From the NCBI RefSeq assembly GCF_009208105.1, contig NZ_WFKL01000001.1:4340001-4404000 (forward strand): DNA of 64,000 nucleotides. Reading direction: 5' to 3'. Position 1 is the first letter of the stretch, and the number at the start of each line of letters is the position of its first letter. The notes under the pieces are model-generated. The model did no database searches and was not told the DNA's origin. It was given only the letters and a program-made list of their open reading frames with translations. Of this stretch, positions 9,048-18,618 are shown one piece after another. A program made the position numbers and the translations under genes. This DNA is from Rouxiella sp. S1S-2. Lineage in GTDB: Bacteria > Pseudomonadota > Gammaproteobacteria > Enterobacterales > Enterobacteriaceae.

Positions 9048-10997
9048 TTAAATTGGGCGAATACTTTCCTCGTCCAGCTCGGCGTCAAAGAAACGACGCA
9101 AAGTCTGGATGTTGTTATCCGCGATAATCGACTGACGCGCCTGCGTCAGTTTTTCTTCATAAATGGCCTGCCGCCACTCGAGCGGCGTACGGTTCGCCAG
9201 ATTGTCGTCTTCGATAACCCTCAAGGCTATCTCATGCTGATAGAGCGCGGCAAGCGCATCGGCCAAGGTTTTTTGTGCCGAGGGCGAGTTTAGATGACGC
9301 TGAGACGAACGCAAATGCAGACACAGCGTCGTCGAATCTACCCGCTCAAGAAAAGCATTAAGCGCCAACTGCTGCACCAGTTTCGGCATAGTCAGTTGGT
9401 GAATGATGCCCGCCCATTCGTCACGCTCAATGGCCTCTTCGGCCAAACGAGACGCCAGTTCAGGCGATTTTTCATGTTCGAGAGCTGCACGCAATGCTTT
9501 TGGCGTTGCCACAGGCTCCGGGGCGGCCTCAGGCTCATTAACCGTTTTCCAACGGTAAGCCTCTTGCTTGACCGGCGCAGCAGAGACCTTCTTCTGAGCA
9601 CTGGCGCCCGTGCGTTCTAATGAACGCTCGGTAACTGAAGCCAATCGCTCCAGTACCGAATTAGCCGGCTGCGCTTTTCCAGGCGCGGCCGGCTCAGCTT
9701 TTTTTGGGGAAGAGCTCCCCTGCTGCCTAAGTAACTGTGTCCGTGCCTGCAACAGCTGCGCGGTGGAATCAGGAATGCTCGCATCAGGCTGTGGCTGCGC
9801 GGGCGTGGCCCGGGAAGGCGACGGCGTCTGCTGAGACGGCGCGACCTGATTTGGCATAGGCTGTGGCACAGCGGCTTTTTGCTCGTTCACGGCCGGTTCG
9901 GCGATGAACACTTTGGGATGAAACGCCAGCGCACGCAGCAGGGTCATTTCAACACCCATGCGTTTATCCGGTGCAAACGGCAGCTCTTTGCGGCCAATCA
10001 GCAGCGTTTGGTAGTAAAGCTGCACGTCGGTGGGTGGAATAACCCGAGCCAGTTCGCGCAGGCGCTGCTCAATGGAGGCGTAATGGTTATCAAGCACCGA
10101 AGGCAGAAGCTGAACCATCGCGATGCGGTGTAGTAGAGCCAGGGATTCGACCAGCAGTGTTTCCCAGTCCACGCCGCGTGAGGCCGCGTGCTCAACCTGT
10201 GCCATCACGTTGGCGCCGTCTGCACTGACCAGCGCCTCAAGGATGGCCAGCGGTTGCTCATCGTCGAGCGTACCGAGCATTTGTGATACCGTTTCGGTAG
10301 TCACTTGGCCCTGCCCCATGGCAATAGCCTGGTCGGTAAGACTGAGGGCATCGCGCATACTGCCGTCGGCTGCGCGGGCCAGCAGCTGGAGCGCACGCGC
10401 TTCGCTGGTTAACTGCTCGGCGTGCAGGACTTTATCGAGCTGGGCGCGAATTTGTTCAACGTCAAGCGCCTTTAAATGGAACTGCAGACAACGCGAAAGA
10501 ATGGTCACCGGCAGCTTTTGTGGATCGGTGGTCGCCAGCAAGAATTTGACGTGCGAAGGCGGCTCTTCAAGCGTTTTCAACAGCGCATTAAAGCTGTGAC
10601 GCGAGAGCATGTGCACTTCGTCAATCAGGTAGACTTTGAAACGCCCGCGCGCCGGTGCGTACTGCACGTTGTCGAGCAGCTCGCGCGTATCTTCAACTTT
10701 GGTGCGCGACGCGGCATCTATTTCAATGAGATCAACGAAACGACCCTGCTCTATTTCGCGACAGTTGTCGCAAACGCCGCAGGGAGAGGAAGTTATGCCC
10801 GTTTCGCAGTTCAGGCCTTTGGCTAACAGGCGGGCAATGGAAGTTTTACCCACCCCGCGCGTACCGGAGAAAAGATAGGCATGATGAATTCGCCCCAGCG
10901 ACAGGCCATTAGCCAGTGCCGTCAGCACGTGTTCCTGACCAACTACGTCAGTGAAAGTTTGGGGGCGCCACTTACGGGCAAGAACCTGATAGCTCAT
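9048..10997 (-). CDS. dnaX: DNA polymerase III tau subunit, with frameshifted gamma product
   Basis: The tau subunit of the DNA polymerase III clamp loader is an AAA+ ATPase that binds DnaB and the polymerase core. The product has 649 residues (E. coli 643). The Walker A motif GTRGVGKTS lies near residues 45-53, the zinc cysteines in CGVCDNC near 76-82, Walker B IDEVH near 124-128 and the sensor SRC motif near 170. After about residue 370 comes a Pro/Ala/Gln-rich linker containing a programmed -1 frameshift site, then the tau-specific domains IV-V. Frameshifting would give a gamma subunit of 434 residues. The gene heads the dnaX-ybaB-recR cluster. Confidence 0.98.
   Translation of the reverse strand: MSYQVLARKWRPQTFTDVVGQEHVLTALANGLSLGRIHHAYLFSGTRGVGKTSIARLLAKGLNCETGITSSPCGVCDNCREIEQGRFVDLIEIDAASRTKVEDTRELLDNVQYAPARGRFKVYLIDEVHMLSRHSFNALLKTLEEPPSHVKFLLATTDPQKLPVTILSRCLQFHLKALDVEQIRAQLDKVLHAEQLTSEARALQLLARAADGSMRDALSLTDQAIAMGQGQVTTETVSQMLGTLDDEQPLAILEALVSADGANVMAQVEHAASRGVDWETLLVESLALLHRIAMVQLLPSVLDNHYASIEQRLRELARVIPPTDVQLYYQTLLIGRKELPFAPDKRMGVEMTLLRALAFHPKVFIAEPAVNEQKAAVPQPMPNQVAPSQQTPSPSRATPAQPQPDASIPDSTAQLLQARTQLLRQQGSSSPKKAEPAAPGKAQPANSVLERLASVTERSLERTGASAQKKVSAAPVKQEAYRWKTVNEPEAAPEPVATPKALRAALEHEKSPELASRLAEEAIERDEWAGIIHQLTMPKLVQQLALNAFLERVDSTTLCLHLRSSQRHLNSPSAQKTLADALAALYQHEIALRVIEDDNLANRTPLEWRQAIYEEKLTQARQSIIADNNIQTLRRFFDAELDEESIRPI
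9663..9721 (-). promoter_or_regulatory. Programmed -1 ribosomal frameshift signal in dnaX
   Basis: On the minus strand AGGGGAG (9721-9715) is followed nine bases later by seven A residues (9705-9699), read as CCA AAA AAA, then four bases on by a stem AGCCGGC / GCCGGCT (9694-9688 with 9669-9663) with an inner GCGC/GCGC stem. A -1 slip leads to AGC TGA, stopping at once. This matches the three-part E. coli dnaX signal, but with A AAA AAA instead of A AAA AAG. Confidence 0.88.
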
Positions 10998-11089
10998 TAA
11001 TTCCGGAGAAGTCGAGGGGTCTGTGGCGTTATGTTATCACAGCCCCGCCCGCACGAGCGAGGCCTAGTATAAACGAGTGAATTCGCAGG

Positions 11090-11200
11090 CATTCGAGTTA
11101 CAGATAGGCGGCTGCTGCGCGCATTCCCAAGAACTGACAACCGTCATGACTGGGATAAGTAAAGGCAGCCAACACCCCTGTAGCCCGAAGGACAAAGAAT
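11090..11200. repeat. Intergenic palindromic repeat, copy 2
   Basis: In the dnaX-apt gap, CCCAAGAACTGAC and GTCATGACTGGG form an interrupted palindrome (11125-11153), preceded by GGCGGC and followed by GGCAGCCAACACCCCTGTAG. The layout matches copy 1 at 7926-8057 block by block, with many substitutions. Like copy 1, it ends right at a stop codon, here that of apt. Confidence 0.55.
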
Positions 11201-11201
11201 T

Positions 11202-11753
11202 TTAGTGGCCAGCGAAGTTGACCAGGCTATAACAGTCGATGTCGAGGCCGTTAAGACGTTTTTCACCGCCCAGCTCAGGCAGGTTGATGATAAAGGCTGC
11301 ATCGGACACTTCGCCACCCAGACGGCGGATCAACTTGGCCGTGGCTTCAATAGTGCCGCCGGTCGCCAGCAGGTCATCGATAACCAGCACTTTATCACCC
11401 GGCTTGATAGCATCGGTGTGGATCTCAAGCTTATCGGTACCGTACTCCAGTTCGTATTCTTCAAAGAGAGTTTCACGCGGCAGTTTGCCCGGTTTACGCA
11501 CGGGAACAAAACCTACGCCAAGCGCCAGCGCGACGGGTGCGCCGAACAGGAAACCGCGTGCTTCGGTGCCGACCACTTTGGTCACACCGGTGTTGCGGTA
11601 ACGCTCTGCCAGTAAATCAATGCTGGCTTGATAGGCCTGAGGGATTTCCAGCAAACTGGTGACATCACGAAACAGTATGCCCGGCTTCGGGTAGTCGGGA
11701 ATGGTTTTGATACTGTTTTTAATAAACTCAAGCTGCTGTGCAGTAGCGGTCAT
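11202..11753 (-). CDS. apt: Adenine phosphoribosyltransferase
   Basis: Apt salvages adenine by coupling it to PRPP, giving AMP and pyrophosphate in the cytosol. The product is 183 residues, as in E. coli. Clear motifs are [10 protein letters not shown], the flexible loop [10 protein letters not shown] and the PRPP-binding [13 protein letters not shown]. An in-frame ATG at 11768 would add five residues (MSAIV); neither start has a strong Shine-Dalgarno and the inner one is chosen from the E. coli N-terminus (MTATAQQL). It lies upstream of dnaX, as in E. coli. Confidence 0.97.
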   Translation of the reverse strand: MTATAQQLEFIKNSIKTIPDYPKPGILFRDVTSLLEIPQAYQASIDLLAERYRNTGVTKVVGTEARGFLFGAPVALALGVGFVPVRKPGKLPRETLFEEYELEYGTDKLEIHTDAIKPGDKVLVIDDLLATGGTIEATAKLIRRLGGEVSDAAFIINLPELGGEKRLNGLDIDCYSLVNFAGH

Positions 11754-11768
11754 AACGATAGCGCTCAT

Positions 11769-12259
11769 AATAAAGTCGATTCATACCTGAACAGCCGCGG
11801 GACGGTTCAAACCATATGCCCTACTCCGAAATTATCGGCATAGTAAAGGACAGCGGCGAACGAGTCTGACAGGCTATTCAGGAAAAAGTTAGTGGACAAC
11901 GACGCAAGGTCGAGTCGCCCAAATCTATGCAAAGCCACTTTAAAAAGCAACCCACAGCCGGACATGATCGCCTTTTTTGTTGCTCCAGGTCAACCTCTGG
12001 TAAACACCACATCATAATCAGCAGCGTCCATTGCATGATAAGCAGCGGTGAGTCCCCCACCACAGCGGCACAAAATAGAGTGAAACGCCCTGGTTCAATA
12101 ATACAGTGCGCCGAATATTACAAAGTGTAAACAGCACGAATACAAACAACGTCATACGTGCCTGCATCCCTTCGCCGCTTGTTTCTGCACGGGTTAAGGG
12201 TAAGCTTGTCGCCTAACTTTGGCCTTTTGGGTCGAAAAGCATGGGTCGGGAGATAATCG
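11769..12259. other. Intergenic region between apt and priC, no gene seen
   Basis: In E. coli this interval holds ybaN, a small membrane protein gene. Neither strand encodes a YbaN-like protein here. The only open frames are 60-70 codon stretches without family resemblance or a clear ribosome binding site, so ybaN appears lost. The region must hold the divergent apt and priC promoters, but I cannot place them. Confidence 0.6.
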
Positions 12260-12796
12260 TTGAGTACGCAAACCCTTTTGCAGTCGCTGGAACAGCAAAT
12301 TGAAAATCTGGCTCGGGAGATAGAGCCCATTGCCCACGCCACGGCGCAGCAGGCAAGGTTTGACGTCGCGCTTTTTTCTACCAAAGGCACCCGCCTGCGC
12401 GAGTATCTGGTGGAGGTGCGTACCAATTTTGCACAGCTTTGCCAGGTGGTAAACGAAAATCGCAGCGCGCAGGTGGCCTACGTAGCCGAACGTCTGGTTT
12501 CGCAAATTACCGCTCTGCAGCGCGAGTTGGCGACGCAAACGCTGAGAAAGGCCGATAAGCAGAAAGAGGTGAAAAGCAGTGATTTTTACAGCAAGCTGGT
12601 TGAACATCAGCAGTATGAGCGTCGAATTATTGCCATGATCGAAGACCGCGAAAGTCAGCTAGGCAAACTGGCAACCTTTAAAGAGCAGCAACACATGCAG
12701 AAAGAGCTGGCCGCGCTGGAAGGCCGTCTCATGCGCTGCCGTCAGGCGCTGATAAAGATCGAGCGCAGCATTGAACGGCAAGAGCGCGGTTTTTGA
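12260..12796 (+). CDS. priC: Primosomal replication protein PriC
   Basis: PriC helps reload DnaB at stalled forks with gaps, binding SSB and single-stranded DNA. The 178-residue, helix-rich, Arg/Gln-rich product fits the family (E. coli 175), with the conserved tail pattern of RLMRCRQALIKIERSIER. The start is a TTG codon preceded at six bases by a good CGGGAG Shine-Dalgarno; no in-frame ATG occurs close by. The priC-ybaM order next to mscK is as in E. coli. PriC proteins diverge fast, and the match here is by pattern and place. Confidence 0.9.
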   Translation: MSTQTLLQSLEQQIENLAREIEPIAHATAQQARFDVALFSTKGTRLREYLVEVRTNFAQLCQVVNENRSAQVAYVAERLVSQITALQRELATQTLRKADKQKEVKSSDFYSKLVEHQQYERRIIAMIEDRESQLGKLATFKEQQHMQKELAALEGRLMRCRQALIKIERSIERQERGF

Positions 12797-12936
12797 CGTT
12801 GTTATCACAAAATTTGAAAAATACCGTCGGTATTTGAGGCAAAAACTCTATACTAGTTAACTCGATTACCCTTCGTTGGAACATCCGTTGACTGCAGGCC
12901 ACTGGACTCCAACTTAAACGATTAACTGGAATGCTT

Positions 12937-13107
12937 ATGTCCGTAGAGAATGCTCCTCCCGAATTGCAGCTGGCCGTGGATTTGATCTACCTGCTGGAAT
13001 GTAACGAAATCGCCCCGGACGTGGCGTTGGCGGCATTGGAAATTGTCAAAAAGGATTATCAGCAAAAACTGAAAAATCCAACGGGCAGCTTATCCATAAG
13101 CTACTGA
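12937..13107 (+). CDS. ybaM: Small YbaM-family protein (DUF2496)
   Basis: This 56-residue protein begins [20 protein letters not shown], closely matching E. coli YbaM (53 residues), followed by the conserved ALEIVKKDY helix. Its function is not known. An ATG two codons earlier (12931) is possible, but TGGA is better spaced (6 bases) from 12937. It follows priC after 140 bases, in which an AAATACC/GGTATTT hairpin without T-run occurs, and converges on mscK with only 16 bases between. Confidence 0.93.
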   Translation: MSVENAPPELQLAVDLIYLLECNEIAPDVALAALEIVKKDYQQKLKNPTGSLSISY

Positions 13108-13123
13108 TAGGCAGAAGAAAAAT

Positions 13124-16100
13124 TTAGACCAGCGTTCCTTCGTCCGGCGGCGTGAAGGGGCGACTAATTTCTTGCACTTCACTGCCGCTCTTGTTGTGCA
13201 AATACACCTCCAACTGATTGAAAGCGATATTGATATCATTTTCTCGGCACAGTTTATCAATGCGGCGGTTCAACTCGTCTACGGTATGGTTTCTGTCTCC
13301 CAACTCGCGCACATAAATGCGCAGTTCGTGGTCGAGCGTGCTGGCACCAAAATTAAGGAAATAAACCGTCGGCGTTGGGTCGCTCATGACGCGGTCATTT
13401 TCGTTCGCTGCCTGCAGTAAAATCTCTTTTACCTTATCTAAATCAGAGCCATAGGCAACGCCCACTTTAATTACTACGCGCGTCACGGTGTCCGACAGCG
13501 ACCAGTTGATTAAGCGCTCGGTCACGAACGCTTTGTTGGGAATAATCACCTCTTTGCGATCAAAGTCGGTGATGGTGGTGGCGCGTATGCGGATCTTGCT
13601 GACCGATCCGGAGAATGTGCCGATGGTTACCGTATCGCCGATGCGGATCGGACGCTCAAAGAGAATAATCAGGCCCGACACAAAGTTGGCGAAGATCTCC
13701 TGCAAACCAAAACCCAGCCCGACCGACAGCGCGGCCACCAGCCACTGAAGTTTATCCCACGACACGCCCAGAGAACCCAGTGCAGTGATAGCCCCGATGA
13801 CCGTGATGGTGTAGGTCAGAATAGTGGTGATCGCGTAGGAGGTTCCCTGGCGAAGCTGCAACCGGGACAGCACCAGCACCTCGAGCAGGCCCGGCAAGTT
13901 GCGCGTTAGCACATAGGCGACAATGACGGCGGCAAAGGCCAGCAGGAAATTACCCAGCGTCACCGTTTGTTGTACCACTTTCCCCGCCACATTAGCGGAA
14001 TAGTGCCACATTGAAATACTGTCGAGATACGAGATAACTGTCAGCAAGTCTGACCAAATCCAGTAAAAAATAAGCGCAAAAACAATGAATAGCGCCATGG
14101 TGGTTAAACGCAGGCTTTGCTGGTTGATCTGATCAAGACCCAGCGGCGTCTCTTCAACCTGCTCGCCGCCGTCTGCGCCATCTTTTACACTGCTAACCTG
14201 ACGACGCGCCAGCGCCCGCCGATAGGCCAAACGCCGCGCTGCCACGCTCAGGCCTCGCAGCGCCGTCATGCCGGTAATATTCCATATAATCAGCAAATAA
14301 AGACTGTCTAACCAGCGGCTGGAAAGGCGCAGCGTGGTATAGAAATAGCCTGTAACCATCAGTCCCATAAAGAACACTGGCGCCAGCGCGATGGCGGTAA
14401 CGGCTACCAGACGTACACTGTGCGAATTTTTCTCACGCCAGCCGTCGCGGAACATTGGAAATACCAACACGGTCAACACGGCCATGGTTAAGAACACCAC
14501 GATTTGCCCGATGATATCGTCAACCAACCCCAGAGGCTCTTTTTCGCCACGTACGGTCCAGAAAATCAGCGGCAGCATGGTGAGCGACAGGCGCACTATC
14601 GACCGGCGGTAGTGCGCACAGCGGCTTGCAGGCATGTTGAAATGGCGTTCATTCAGGCCCTGCGGAGCCAGAGCGTAGTAGCAAAACCCCATAATCAGCT
14701 GGAAAACGGCCAATCTTTGCGCCAGCGTCCACAAGAAATCGTTTAATTCAATATCACTCACCGACAGCCAATAACCGATGCCCAGCGTCAGCATCACCCC
14801 CGGCAACACCAGCAGCATAACCAATAACAAAGCCTGAGGCGTATGCAGTTGGGAATCGCGCTTAAGTTGCCCAACATCACCGCCCAACTTGTCGATACGT
14901 GCCAGAATAGCCCGTCGACGCCACAGCAGTACGAGGATCCCCACCAGCATTGGCACAGTGACGGGAAGCGAGTGCAGCGCCCCAAGCATCAGCGATCCCA
15001 ACGGCATTTTCACGCTGAGCCCTTTCACCTGCTGGTGAATATTTTCCGGCAGCGACTTGATAAAGTCCCAGTCCATTGGCTTGTTGCTGCTGACCCAGAA
15101 GATTTGCTGCGTCAGCGTACTGTTAAGCGATTCGTTGATGCTCAACAGCTGCTGCTGGTTAATTTGCAGGTTAATCGCCAAGGCCAGTTGGTTGCCGAGC
15201 TGTTTGTTTAACTGATCGAGCAGCTCGCGGCGGACGTCAATAATCTGGTCAAGCGCATCGCTGATGTCGTCGTTAATACTTTCTTTGCTGGTTTTTACCA
15301 GGTTCTGAATGTAGTCATCACCCTGAAAAAGTTCGTCACGCTGCTGGTTGATGTTGAATTGTTCAAGCCGCAAATCGGCAATCTGCGTGCTCATGTCGGT
15401 CATCAAGCTGGCGGTGGGCTGGTTGTTTTGCTGTTGCTGGTAAAGGATGCGCGACAGCAGCAGACTGCCTTTTAGCTCGGTAATCTGCTCTTTGAGGTCG
15501 TGTTCGGACTGCGAAGATCGGTCAAGCCAATTTTTGACGGTAATATTTTGCTGAAGAAGTTTATTGCCCTCTTCCGTCGAGGCTATCAACCGCTGACTGA
15601 GGTCACGGTTAATGCCAAGCTCCTGACTCACCAACGGATCTTTTTGCAAATCTGTGGTGTCGCCCGGCGTTTGTGCCTCTTTCGCGGTGCGTTCCGACAG
15701 GGTCAGACGCTTGCCGTTAACGACTTCCTGCAGCACCTGGGTAAATTTCTCGAGCTGATTAATGTGTGCGTTGGTGTAGTCACGCTGTTTTTGCAGCAGG
15801 TCCTGCAGCGTGGTATTGGCCTGCAAACTGCTGCGTTGCAGGTCTATTTCGGCATTCAGCAGCGCCTGCTCGGTGGTCAGCATGGTTTGCTGCGTGCTGC
15901 GTAAATCCTGCTGATTGGGCGACATGCCGTTGAGTTGGTTGCGAATGTTCTGCAAACTTTTCGAATAGCTGTACATGGTGTTCTGCACGCGTTCAGGCTG
16001 AGTCTGCAGGGTAATAAGCTGGGTGTTATAGGTCGAGAGGTCGTTTTGCGATGACTGTAGGTCGTCTAGGGTGTCTTCGAGGCGACTTTCAAGCTGATGC

Positions 16101-16513
16101 AGAGAGAGTGCGCCGAGCTGCGTTTTTAGGGCTGCATCGTCAGTTTTGCCCTGCATCTGCGCCAAACCGTCGGAGGCAGCGCGAAGTTTACTGGGTGCAT
16201 CGGCCAACTGCTGGCGCAGCTGGGTTTGCTGTTGTTTAACGCGATCGAGCGCGTCGAGCAACTCCATGGTACGGTAGATGTCCTGCTGACTCAGTTTCTC
16301 AACCGGCGTCAGGACTTTTTGCCTGCTTAGGGCATCAAGCTGATTCTGAATTTCATTACGGGAAGGAATATCGGCAGCAAACGCCTGAGACACGCCGCTC
16401 AGTAAGGTCAGAAAGACCAAGCCAATCAACATCAAGCGCAATAATCCCGCGCGTGAAAAGCGCGAAGAAGCGAAATGAAGGCTAATAATGAAGTCAGCGG
16501 GCAGGCTAAACAT
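13124..16513 (-). CDS. mscK: Potassium-dependent mechanosensitive channel MscK (KefA)
   Basis: MscK is a large inner-membrane mechanosensitive channel that opens on osmotic downshock and needs external potassium. At 1129 residues it matches E. coli (1120). It has a signal sequence (cut likely after QAFAA), a periplasmic coiled-coil domain of about 450 residues with many Gln-rich heptads, then about eleven membrane helices from residue 480. The C-terminal MscS-type pore is clear: GLGFGLQEIFANFVSGLII, IRIGDTVTIGTFSG and VIIPNKAF. No strong Shine-Dalgarno precedes the ATG at 16513; a start 27 codons in (MLIGLVFL) would still leave a signal peptide. It lies next to acrR as in E. coli. Confidence 0.96.
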   Translation of the reverse strand: MFSLPADFIISLHFASSRFSRAGLLRLMLIGLVFLTLLSGVSQAFAADIPSRNEIQNQLDALSRQKVLTPVEKLSQQDIYRTMELLDALDRVKQQQTQLRQQLADAPSKLRAASDGLAQMQGKTDDAALKTQLGALSLHQLESRLEDTLDDLQSSQNDLSTYNTQLITLQTQPERVQNTMYSYSKSLQNIRNQLNGMSPNQQDLRSTQQTMLTTEQALLNAEIDLQRSSLQANTTLQDLLQKQRDYTNAHINQLEKFTQVLQEVVNGKRLTLSERTAKEAQTPGDTTDLQKDPLVSQELGINRDLSQRLIASTEEGNKLLQQNITVKNWLDRSSQSEHDLKEQITELKGSLLLSRILYQQQQNNQPTASLMTDMSTQIADLRLEQFNINQQRDELFQGDDYIQNLVKTSKESINDDISDALDQIIDVRRELLDQLNKQLGNQLALAINLQINQQQLLSINESLNSTLTQQIFWVSSNKPMDWDFIKSLPENIHQQVKGLSVKMPLGSLMLGALHSLPVTVPMLVGILVLLWRRRAILARIDKLGGDVGQLKRDSQLHTPQALLLVMLLVLPGVMLTLGIGYWLSVSDIELNDFLWTLAQRLAVFQLIMGFCYYALAPQGLNERHFNMPASRCAHYRRSIVRLSLTMLPLIFWTVRGEKEPLGLVDDIIGQIVVFLTMAVLTVLVFPMFRDGWREKNSHSVRLVAVTAIALAPVFFMGLMVTGYFYTTLRLSSRWLDSLYLLIIWNITGMTALRGLSVAARRLAYRRALARRQVSSVKDGADGGEQVEETPLGLDQINQQSLRLTTMALFIVFALIFYWIWSDLLTVISYLDSISMWHYSANVAGKVVQQTVTLGNFLLAFAAVIVAYVLTRNLPGLLEVLVLSRLQLRQGTSYAITTILTYTITVIGAITALGSLGVSWDKLQWLVAALSVGLGFGLQEIFANFVSGLIILFERPIRIGDTVTIGTFSGSVSKIRIRATTITDFDRKEVIIPNKAFVTERLINWSLSDTVTRVVIKVGVAYGSDLDKVKEILLQAANENDRVMSDPTPTVYFLNFGASTLDHELRIYVRELGDRNHTVDELNRRIDKLCRENDINIAFNQLEVYLHNKSGSEVQEISRPFTPPDEGTLV

Positions 16514-16633
16514 AGTTAACTTAACTCAAAACGTAGATGGGCAAGTTTACCACGGTAAAGCCCCACAACGTATCGGGTGCAATCGGCCAATCTCAATCAA
16601 ACTTGTAAATCTTTACTAATCTTCTGTTGCACA

Positions 16634-17284
16634 TCAAAGATACATTTGATTACTTTTAATCAAGCTTGGACATAACCTCAACATCTCGATATAAGTATCA
16701 ATAAATTGAGATGCCTGATCGTGGAGATCAAAACTTTCTGGCATAAAAAGCCAGTTCTCCATCAGTCCAGTGATGTAGGCGCGCAGAATAATTGCCGCCT
16801 GGCGGGTATGCAAGCTTCCAGGCAATTGCTCCTGTTCAATGCAGCGATGCAGAATGCCTTCAATCTTGCCGTAGCCCTCCATATAGAGCGCTTTACGCGC
16901 TTCATGAACGGAGCTCATCTCCCCAACAAATTCACATTTGTGAAATATGATTTCCATTAATGAACGGCGCGAAGGATCGGTCACCGTAGCGCGCAGCAAA
17001 AACACTAAAATTTCACGCAGCACGCGCAGTGGATCATTCGGGAACTTTGTCTGATACTCAACTTCCAGCCTTTCGATTTGAGATTCACAGTCTTCCCACA
17101 CCGCGTTGAAAAGTTCGACTTTGTTTTTGAAATGCCAATAAATAGCACCACGCGTTACCCCGGCAGCGTTGGCCACGTCCGTAAGGGAGGTTGCCGCGAC
17201 GCCGCGGGCAGAAAACTGACTGATGGCCGCGTCCAGAATATGTTGTCTGGTTTCAAGCGCCTGGGATTTGGTTTTTCGTGCCAT
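16634..17284 (-). CDS. acrR: TetR-family repressor AcrR
   Basis: AcrR represses acrAB and its own gene and is released by drugs and dyes that bind its C-terminal pocket. The 216-residue product (E. coli 215) starts [20 protein letters not shown], with the TetR helix-turn-helix around residues 27-52 ([20 protein letters not shown]). The C-terminal half keeps [15 protein letters not shown] and [11 protein letters not shown], typical of AcrR. It is divergent from acrA across a 144-base gap holding a perfect operator. Confidence 0.97.
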   Translation of the reverse strand: MARKTKSQALETRQHILDAAISQFSARGVAATSLTDVANAAGVTRGAIYWHFKNKVELFNAVWEDCESQIERLEVEYQTKFPNDPLRVLREILVFLLRATVTDPSRRSLMEIIFHKCEFVGEMSSVHEARKALYMEGYGKIEGILHRCIEQEQLPGSLHTRQAAIILRAYITGLMENWLFMPESFDLHDQASQFIDTYIEMLRLCPSLIKSNQMYL

Positions 17285-17310
17285 AGGGTTAGCTTAGAAA
17301 GGAGTTTAAT

Positions 17311-17336
17311 TTACATACATTCATGAATGTATGTAA
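17311..17336. promoter_or_regulatory. AcrR operator
   Basis: A perfect 26-base palindrome with half-site TTACATACATTCA lies between acrR and acrA. It closely resembles the known E. coli AcrR site, which is imperfect at its centre. It lies 26 bases from the acrR start and about 90 from acrA, placed to control both genes. Confidence 0.9.
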
Positions 17337-17428
17337 CATAGCACGCACATACTAAAAACGCAGCAGTGGAATGTAACAATCAGCATCCATTGAATACAAT
17401 TTTAAAATCGGACATTTGAGGTTTATTT

Positions 17429-18601
17429 ATGAACAAAAACAGAGCGTTAACGCCTCTGGCGGTCGTTCTGATGCTAACCGGCGGATTAGCTCTTACAGGA
17501 TGTAATGATAAAAAAACCGAGCAAGGAGCAGCTAAAGCCCCTGAAGTAGGGGTCGTCACGTTAAAATCCGAGCCGTTAAATGTCACGACCGAGCTTCCGG
17601 GACGCACATCTTCCTATCGTATCGCCGAGGTTCGTCCTCAGGTGAGCGGCATCATTTTGAAACGTAACTTTGTTGAAGGCAGCGAAGTTCAGGCGGGCAC
17701 CTCGCTTTATCAAATTGATCCAGCTACCTATCAGGCCGCCTATGACAGCGCCAAAGGTGACCTGGCAAAAGCCCAGGCCAGCGCACAAATCGCTCGCGTT
17801 ACAGTAAACCGCTACAAACCACTGCTGGGCACCAATTACATCAGTAAGCAAGACTATGATACGGCAACCTCCACCGCGGTTCAGGCCGATGCCTCGGTCA
17901 TAGCGGCGAAGGCGGCGGTTGAAACTGCCCGCATTAGTCTGGCTTATACCAAAGTTATCGCACCAATCAGCGGGCGCATCGGCAAATCTTCAGTCACTGA
18001 AGGTGCGCTGGTTACCAGCAGTCAAACCGACGCGCTGGCTACCGTGCAGCAGCTTGACCCTATCTACGTTGACGTGACCCAGTCCAGCAATGATTTCCTG
18101 CGTCTCAAGCAGGAGCTGGCCGACGGTACGCTGAAACAGGAAGGTGGCAAGGCTAAAGTGACGCTGATTCTGGATAACGGCAAGCAGTATCAACAACCTG
18201 GCACGCTGGAATTCTCCGACGTGACGGTTGATGAAACCACCGGCTCCATCACTTTACGCGCCGTATTCCCTAACCCACAGGACGCACTCCTGCCTGGCAT
18301 GTTTGTTCGTGCCCGTCTGGATGAGGGTGTAAATAACAATGCTCTGCAGGTTCCTCAGCAAGGCATCACCCGCAACCCTCGTGGCGATGCGACCGCTATG
18401 GTCGTGGGTGCCGATAATAAAGTGGAACTTCGTACTGTCACGACCACTCAGGCCATTGGCGACAAGTGGGTTGTGACAGATGGCCTTAAGCCTGGCGACA
18501 AAGTAATTGTTACCGGCCTGCAAAAAGTTAAACCCGGTGTTCAGGTGACAGCCCAAGAAGTTGACCAGAACACGCCTGCCGCAGAAGCGCCGAAGTCTTA
18601 A
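17429..18601 (+). CDS. acrA: Multidrug efflux periplasmic adaptor AcrA
   Basis: AcrA is the lipid-anchored membrane fusion protein joining AcrB to TolC. The 390-residue product (E. coli 397) has a lipoprotein signal ending in LTGC, with Cys25 as the acylation site. The lipoyl/barrel-sandwich region (LPGRTSSYRIAEVRPQVSG) starts near residue 50, followed by the alpha-helical hairpin (about 100-170), beta-barrel and membrane-proximal domain. GAGG lies seven bases before the ATG. It is followed after 17 bases by acrB. The AcrR palindrome upstream indicates repression by AcrR. Confidence 0.98.
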   Translation: MNKNRALTPLAVVLMLTGGLALTGCNDKKTEQGAAKAPEVGVVTLKSEPLNVTTELPGRTSSYRIAEVRPQVSGIILKRNFVEGSEVQAGTSLYQIDPATYQAAYDSAKGDLAKAQASAQIARVTVNRYKPLLGTNYISKQDYDTATSTAVQADASVIAAKAAVETARISLAYTKVIAPISGRIGKSSVTEGALVTSSQTDALATVQQLDPIYVDVTQSSNDFLRLKQELADGTLKQEGGKAKVTLILDNGKQYQQPGTLEFSDVTVDETTGSITLRAVFPNPQDALLPGMFVRARLDEGVNNNALQVPQQGITRNPRGDATAMVVGADNKVELRTVTTTQAIGDKWVVTDGLKPGDKVIVTGLQKVKPGVQVTAQEVDQNTPAAEAPKS

Positions 18602-18618
18602 AAAGGAGCCGGTAATAC

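Noticed and set aside
11878..12063. A 61-codon minus-strand frame upstream of apt with a hydrophobic stretch
   Set aside because: Its start is not preceded by a ribosome binding site, it has several Cys and Trp clusters without family resemblance, and it lies in the region where only promoters are expected. It could be a small protein, but nothing supports it.
12820..12850. AAATACC/GGTATTT stem as priC terminator
   Set aside because: The stem is followed by GAGGC rather than T residues, so it is noted with ybaM but not called a terminator.
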